The translations under genes were made by a program, and so were the position numbers. A stretch of DNA of 64,000 bases. It comes from Streptomyces katrae. GTDB taxonomy: Bacteria; Actinomycetota; Actinomycetes; Streptomycetales; Streptomycetaceae. The notes under the pieces are model-generated. The model was given only the letters and a program-made list of their open reading frames with translations, ran no database searches and was not told the DNA's origin. The stretch lies in the NCBI RefSeq assembly GCF_002028425.1, contig NZ_CP020042.1:310001-374000 (forward strand), given 5' to 3'. The first letter of the stretch is position 1. Each line of letters begins with the position of its first letter. Below are positions 61,008 to 64,000 of this stretch, piece by piece.

Positions 61008-61853
61008 ATGATCACTGATGCGATGTGGGACCGGATCAAGCCGCTGATGCCGGCCAATCCGGTCCGCGGTCAGCGGTGGGCCGACCACCGCCGCACCCTT
61101 GAGGCCATCGCGCGGAAGTACCGAACCTGCTCGCGGTGGAGGGACCTTCCGGACGAGCTGGGCCCGTTCCGGACCGCTCACAAGCGACTGATCAGGTGGG
61201 CCGTGGAGGGCACCTGGGAACAGATCCTGACTGCGCTCCTGACGGTAGCCGACGACACTGACGACATCGGCTGGACCGTGTCGGTGGACTCCACTGTCTG
61301 CCGCGCTCACCAGCACGCCGCCGGCGCCAGGAAAAAGGGGCGCAGGGCCGGGCCGAGCCTGACAACCACGCGCTCGGGCGGTCCCGCGGCGGCCTGAGCA
61401 CGAAAGTCCACCTCGCCGGGGACAGCCGTGCACGGCCTCTGGCCCTCCACGTCACCGGAGGCCAGGCGGGGTGACGCGCCAGCCTTCGAGACCGTCATGG
61501 CAGGCATCCGTCTTCCGCGTAGCGGTCCCGGGAGACCGAGGACTCGGCCGGAGGCCGTCCTGGCGGACCGCGCCTATTCCTCCCGCGCGATCCGGAAGCA
61601 CATGCGCCGCCGCGGGACCCGCGCTGTCATTCCTCAGCCGTCCGACGAGGGCGGTCACCGTCTGCGGCGAGGCCGCACCGGCGGCCGCCCGCCCGCTGTC
61701 GACGCCGAGGCATACAAGCAGCGCAACGCGGTCAAGCGATGCATCAACCGGTTCAAGCAGTGGCGCGTCCTGGCCATGCGAAGGGACAAGCTCGCCATCG
61801 CCTACCAGGCCGCACTCCATCTCGCCGCCATCCTCATCTGGGCACGACGATGA
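61008..61853 (+). pseudogene. IS5-family transposase, frameshifted and lacking the catalytic Glu
   Basis: Frame 0 gives WDRIKPLMPANPVRGQRWAD and DSTVCRAHQHAAGARKKG (first Asp). Homology then moves to the -1 frame at AAAAAGGGG (AEPDNHALGRSRGGLSTKVH) and returns to frame 0 near a GGGG run at about 61470 (GDAPAFETVMAGIRLPRSG; second Asp in LADRAYSS), ending at 61853. The usual last catalytic Glu (V-E-R-C-F-N-R) is Lys here (AVKRCINRFKQW). AAAAAGGGG could be a programmed slip site, but the second shift and the Lys argue for inactivation. Confidence 0.85.
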
Positions 61854-62013
61854 CCAAAGAGACAGAACCTAGCTCATGGAGCAGAACGCGGTGGGGCCGG
61901 GCTGAGGCGGCCAACACGCTTGAGATGAGCGGGCGGAGGGGGCGAGGGGCCGGCCCCGAGCCGTCAAGAGCTCGGGGCCGGCGGGCCGTGCCCTCGCGCT
62001 CGGCCTCTCGTAG

Positions 62014-62027
62014 GTTACACGTGTAAT
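62014..62027. promoter_or_regulatory. LacI-type operator box
   Basis: GTTACACGTGTAAT differs in one base from the box at 38837. It lies after the stop of the carboxylesterase gene and 160 bp after the IS transposase, with no gene start close by. It may be a leftover of a promoter removed by IS activity. Confidence 0.55.
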
Positions 62028-62075
62028 GCGCTAGGAGGGTAGGTCTGGTCGCGTGCCGGATTTCGGTAGCGGTCG

Positions 62076-63638
62076 TTACCCGACGGCCGCGGCGTTCCGC
62101 CGGGTGTGCAGGCGGCGCGCGTGGCCGGCCAGGTCGTCCACCGGGAGGGTGACGGAGTCGAAGCGCATGGTGGTGCGCGCGTCCGTCCGATACCGGTGCC
62201 ATGTCGGCAGGTCGGCGTGGTTCGGGTCGCCTGTGCGGGCGAAGGCGATCCAGGCCCGGTGCATGGAGCGCGTCAGTCCCTTCCCCAGGGCCGGATCGAT
62301 CCCGGCGACCAGCGGGGCGTGCGACCAGCTGTCGAAGTTGTCGAAGACGAAGGGGAGTTCGAGGCAGTGCGCGGCGGCGAGCCTGCCGTCGTAGGTCGGC
62401 GCCGGGAGGTCGAACTGGTAGGCCCAGACGGGCCGCCCCGCGGCAGCCCGGGCCTCGGCCAGTTGCAGGGAGGGGACGCGGAACAGTTCGTCCGTGATCA
62501 GGTCCATGAGGACGCCGACCGGGCGGGCGCCGGGCCGGGTGCGCGCGTACTCGGCGTACACGTCGGCCGCCTCCTCCTGCCCGAAGCCCTGTGCGATCCG
62601 GTCCAGTGCCTGGCCCCGCGTGATGGCGGCGTAGCCCGGGTCGAGGGCGAAGGCGAAGTTGGCCTCCTCGCGGGTCCAGCCGATGAGCACGTCGATGTCC
62701 GCGGCCGCCTCCTCGAGGAGGGTCTGCGCGGGGTGCCGCCGGAGCGTCACTCCGTCTCGCACGGGGAGGAAGGGGGTGGACCAGTGGCCCCAGCGGGCGG
62801 TGTGCGCGAAGAGCACCCCGGTGGCTTCGGCCAGCCGTTCCCAGGGGAGGCCGCGCAGTTCCTTCAGGCTTTTGGCCCCTGCGTACCGCCGGTACGCGTC
62901 GACGCGTTCGCGGTATTCGTCGCGGGTGGGGATGTTCAGCCCGAACGGGGGGCTCTGCAGGATGACCCGCCGGAACATCCGTCGCGCTTCGGGGTGGCCG
63001 GCGAGGGCGGCGGTCGAGACGGCTCCGCCCGACTGGCCGGCGACCGTGACGTTGCCGGGGTCCCCACCGAAGCGGGCGATGTTCTCGTGGACCCAGCGGA
63101 GGGCGGCCAGCTGGTCGGTGAACCAGAGGTTGGCCGGCTCCGCTTGGGCCGCCTTCTCGTTTCGGTCCTCTTCGAAGGAGAGGTAACCGAGGGGGCCGAG
63201 ACGGTAGTTGAGGGTGACGACCACCAAGTCGCCATTTCGGGCGAAGGTTTCTCCGGAGTAGATGGGCAACGCCCCGGATCCGGAGACGAATCCGCCGCCG
63301 TGGATCCAGACGAGCACGGGCCGCCGGGCGTCGTCCGGAGCCGGTGTCCACACGTTCAGCGTGAGGCAGTCCTCGTCGAACGGCGGGGTGCCGTGACCGC
63401 CCAGGACCGGGTCCCCGCCCTCGAGGAACGGCTGGGGCGAAGCCGGTCCGAAGGCCGTCGCGTCCCGCGTGCCACTCCAGCCCGGGTGCGGGCGCGCGGC
63501 ACGCCAGCGCAGGTCTCCCACCGGCGGTTCCGCGTAGGGCACCCCCTTGAACACCCAGATCCCGCCCTCGTCGCTCCCGCGCAGCCGTCCGGCCGGCAGT
63601 TGTACGACGGGTGGGGCCTGACCCGGTACGTCCGTCAT
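62076..63638 (-). CDS. Type-B carboxylesterase/lipase
   Basis: A 520-aa alpha/beta hydrolase of the carboxylesterase type B family. FKGVPYAEPPVGDLRWRAAR and FDEDCLTLNVWTP are conserved N-terminal motifs. The oxyanion hole is HGGGF at 113-117, the nucleophile is S203 in AGQSGGA (usual G-E-S-A-G), and the late His is in AAHCLELPFVFDN. The Glu of the triad is probably in GWTREEANFAF. No signal peptide is seen, so it is cytoplasmic. ATG 63638 with GAGGAGGACGCAC is the start. The upstream region has an AT-rich partial palindrome (GTAGGAAATTCTAC at about 63701-63714). Confidence 0.9.
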   Translation of the reverse strand: MTDVPGQAPPVVQLPAGRLRGSDEGGIWVFKGVPYAEPPVGDLRWRAARPHPGWSGTRDATAFGPASPQPFLEGGDPVLGGHGTPPFDEDCLTLNVWTPAPDDARRPVLVWIHGGGFVSGSGALPIYSGETFARNGDLVVVTLNYRLGPLGYLSFEEDRNEKAAQAEPANLWFTDQLAALRWVHENIARFGGDPGNVTVAGQSGGAVSTAALAGHPEARRMFRRVILQSPPFGLNIPTRDEYRERVDAYRRYAGAKSLKELRGLPWERLAEATGVLFAHTARWGHWSTPFLPVRDGVTLRRHPAQTLLEEAAADIDVLIGWTREEANFAFALDPGYAAITRGQALDRIAQGFGQEEAADVYAEYARTRPGARPVGVLMDLITDELFRVPSLQLAEARAAAGRPVWAYQFDLPAPTYDGRLAAAHCLELPFVFDNFDSWSHAPLVAGIDPALGKGLTRSMHRAWIAFARTGDPNHADLPTWHRYRTDARTTMRFDSVTLPVDDLAGHARRLHTRRNAAAVG

Positions 63639-64000
63639 GTGCGTCCTCCTCGGTGGGGTGTGCCGGGTGTCGGCGCCCCGCACGGGACGTTTAGGGTATG
63701 TAGGAAATTCTACGATCGTCAATCATTCGATACATGCACCGCCGCGGCCTCGCAGTCCTCGACATGGTGGACCGCGGGGACGTTGAGGCCGCATACCCCC
63801 GAGGACACGAGTAACCCGGATGGCCAGGATGGCGAGGGCTCGGCAGGACCATGGGCACGACTACGCCCAAGGGGCCGCCCAGGACGTCCGGGGCGCGGGT
63901 GGACCCGCTCACCACTTCCTGCGGTGAAGCGTGTATCAGGCGCTCATGCAGTGGTCGCCGAGCCCCTGGAAGGCCGGTCTCCTCGGCGCGGGTGGCGAAC
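63639..64000. promoter_or_regulatory. Right-edge region without an assigned gene
   Basis: The first 100 bp hold the esterase promoter, with GTAGGAAATTCTAC as a possible operator. A short plus-strand frame from ATG 63734 (GLAVLDMVDRGDVEAAYPRG) stops after 26 codons and may be a remnant. From about 63925 an open plus frame runs off the window; it is too short to judge. Confidence 0.35.

Overview
The window is high-GC actinobacterial DNA, almost certainly a Streptomyces chromosome. This rests on the strong third-position GC bias, frequent GTG starts, a complete conservon (cvnA-D), a Pls/PosA-type peptide synthetase, many secreted proteins and lipoproteins, and typical Streptomyces helix-turn-helix regulators. 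No rRNA, CRISPR array or replication origin is visible. One unusual tRNA with a CCA (Trp) anticodon lies at 35142-35216.

From 1 to about 41.6 kb the sequence is a fairly ordinary gene-dense region. It starts with two coupled glycosyltransferases, the first running off the left edge. Next come a RibD-type fusion with reversed domain order, a double neocarzinostatin-like secreted protein, a sedolisin (S53) and a thermolysin-like (M4) secreted protease, an acyltransferase, a secreted RidA protein, a DUF2975/XRE pair, a HAD hydrolase and a VanW protein. The conservon follows at 15.6-19.3 kb, then an FAD monooxygenase, an S-adenosylhomocysteine-hydrolase-like protein, an MFS pump with its TetR regulator, and an Imm49-like protein. 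A Pls-like synthetase with an adjacent M1 aminopeptidase occupies 26.9-32.3 kb. After it come a divergent secreted protein and signal-peptidase-like pair around a perfect palindrome, the tRNA, three oxidoreductase or methyltransferase genes, and an esterase plus LacI regulator sharing TTACACGTGTAA-type operator boxes.

From about 42 kb to 62 kb the character changes to an accessory region full of broken insertion sequences. Two decayed copies of one IS5-type element (43.6-44.4 and 51.7-52.4 kb) share the same terminal sequence. A degenerate transposase of IS4/IS1634 type (49.5-50.6 kb) lies with a GNAT gene inside one pair of terminal inverted repeats. Truncated transposases form a 429-bp inverted repeat (53908-54336 and 60577-61005), and a further IS5 transposase at 61.0-61.9 kb is frameshifted and lacks its catalytic Glu. 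Small resistance or modification genes sit between them: DinB/DUF664, DUF6461, a TmrB-like kinase, a CGNR regulator with a divergent arginase-family operon, two GNATs and a methyltransferase.

The most interesting unit is the three-gene cluster at 54570-60249, enclosed by the 429-bp inverted repeats. It encodes a 131-aa protein with a CxxxxC motif, a membrane protein, and a 1406-residue TPR protein ending in a CHAT (caspase-like) protease domain with a visible His/Cys dyad. Its TPR array contains a recent 45-codon unit duplication. The layout resembles a biological-conflict (immunity or cell-death) module carried between IS copies. The window closes with a type-B carboxylesterase.
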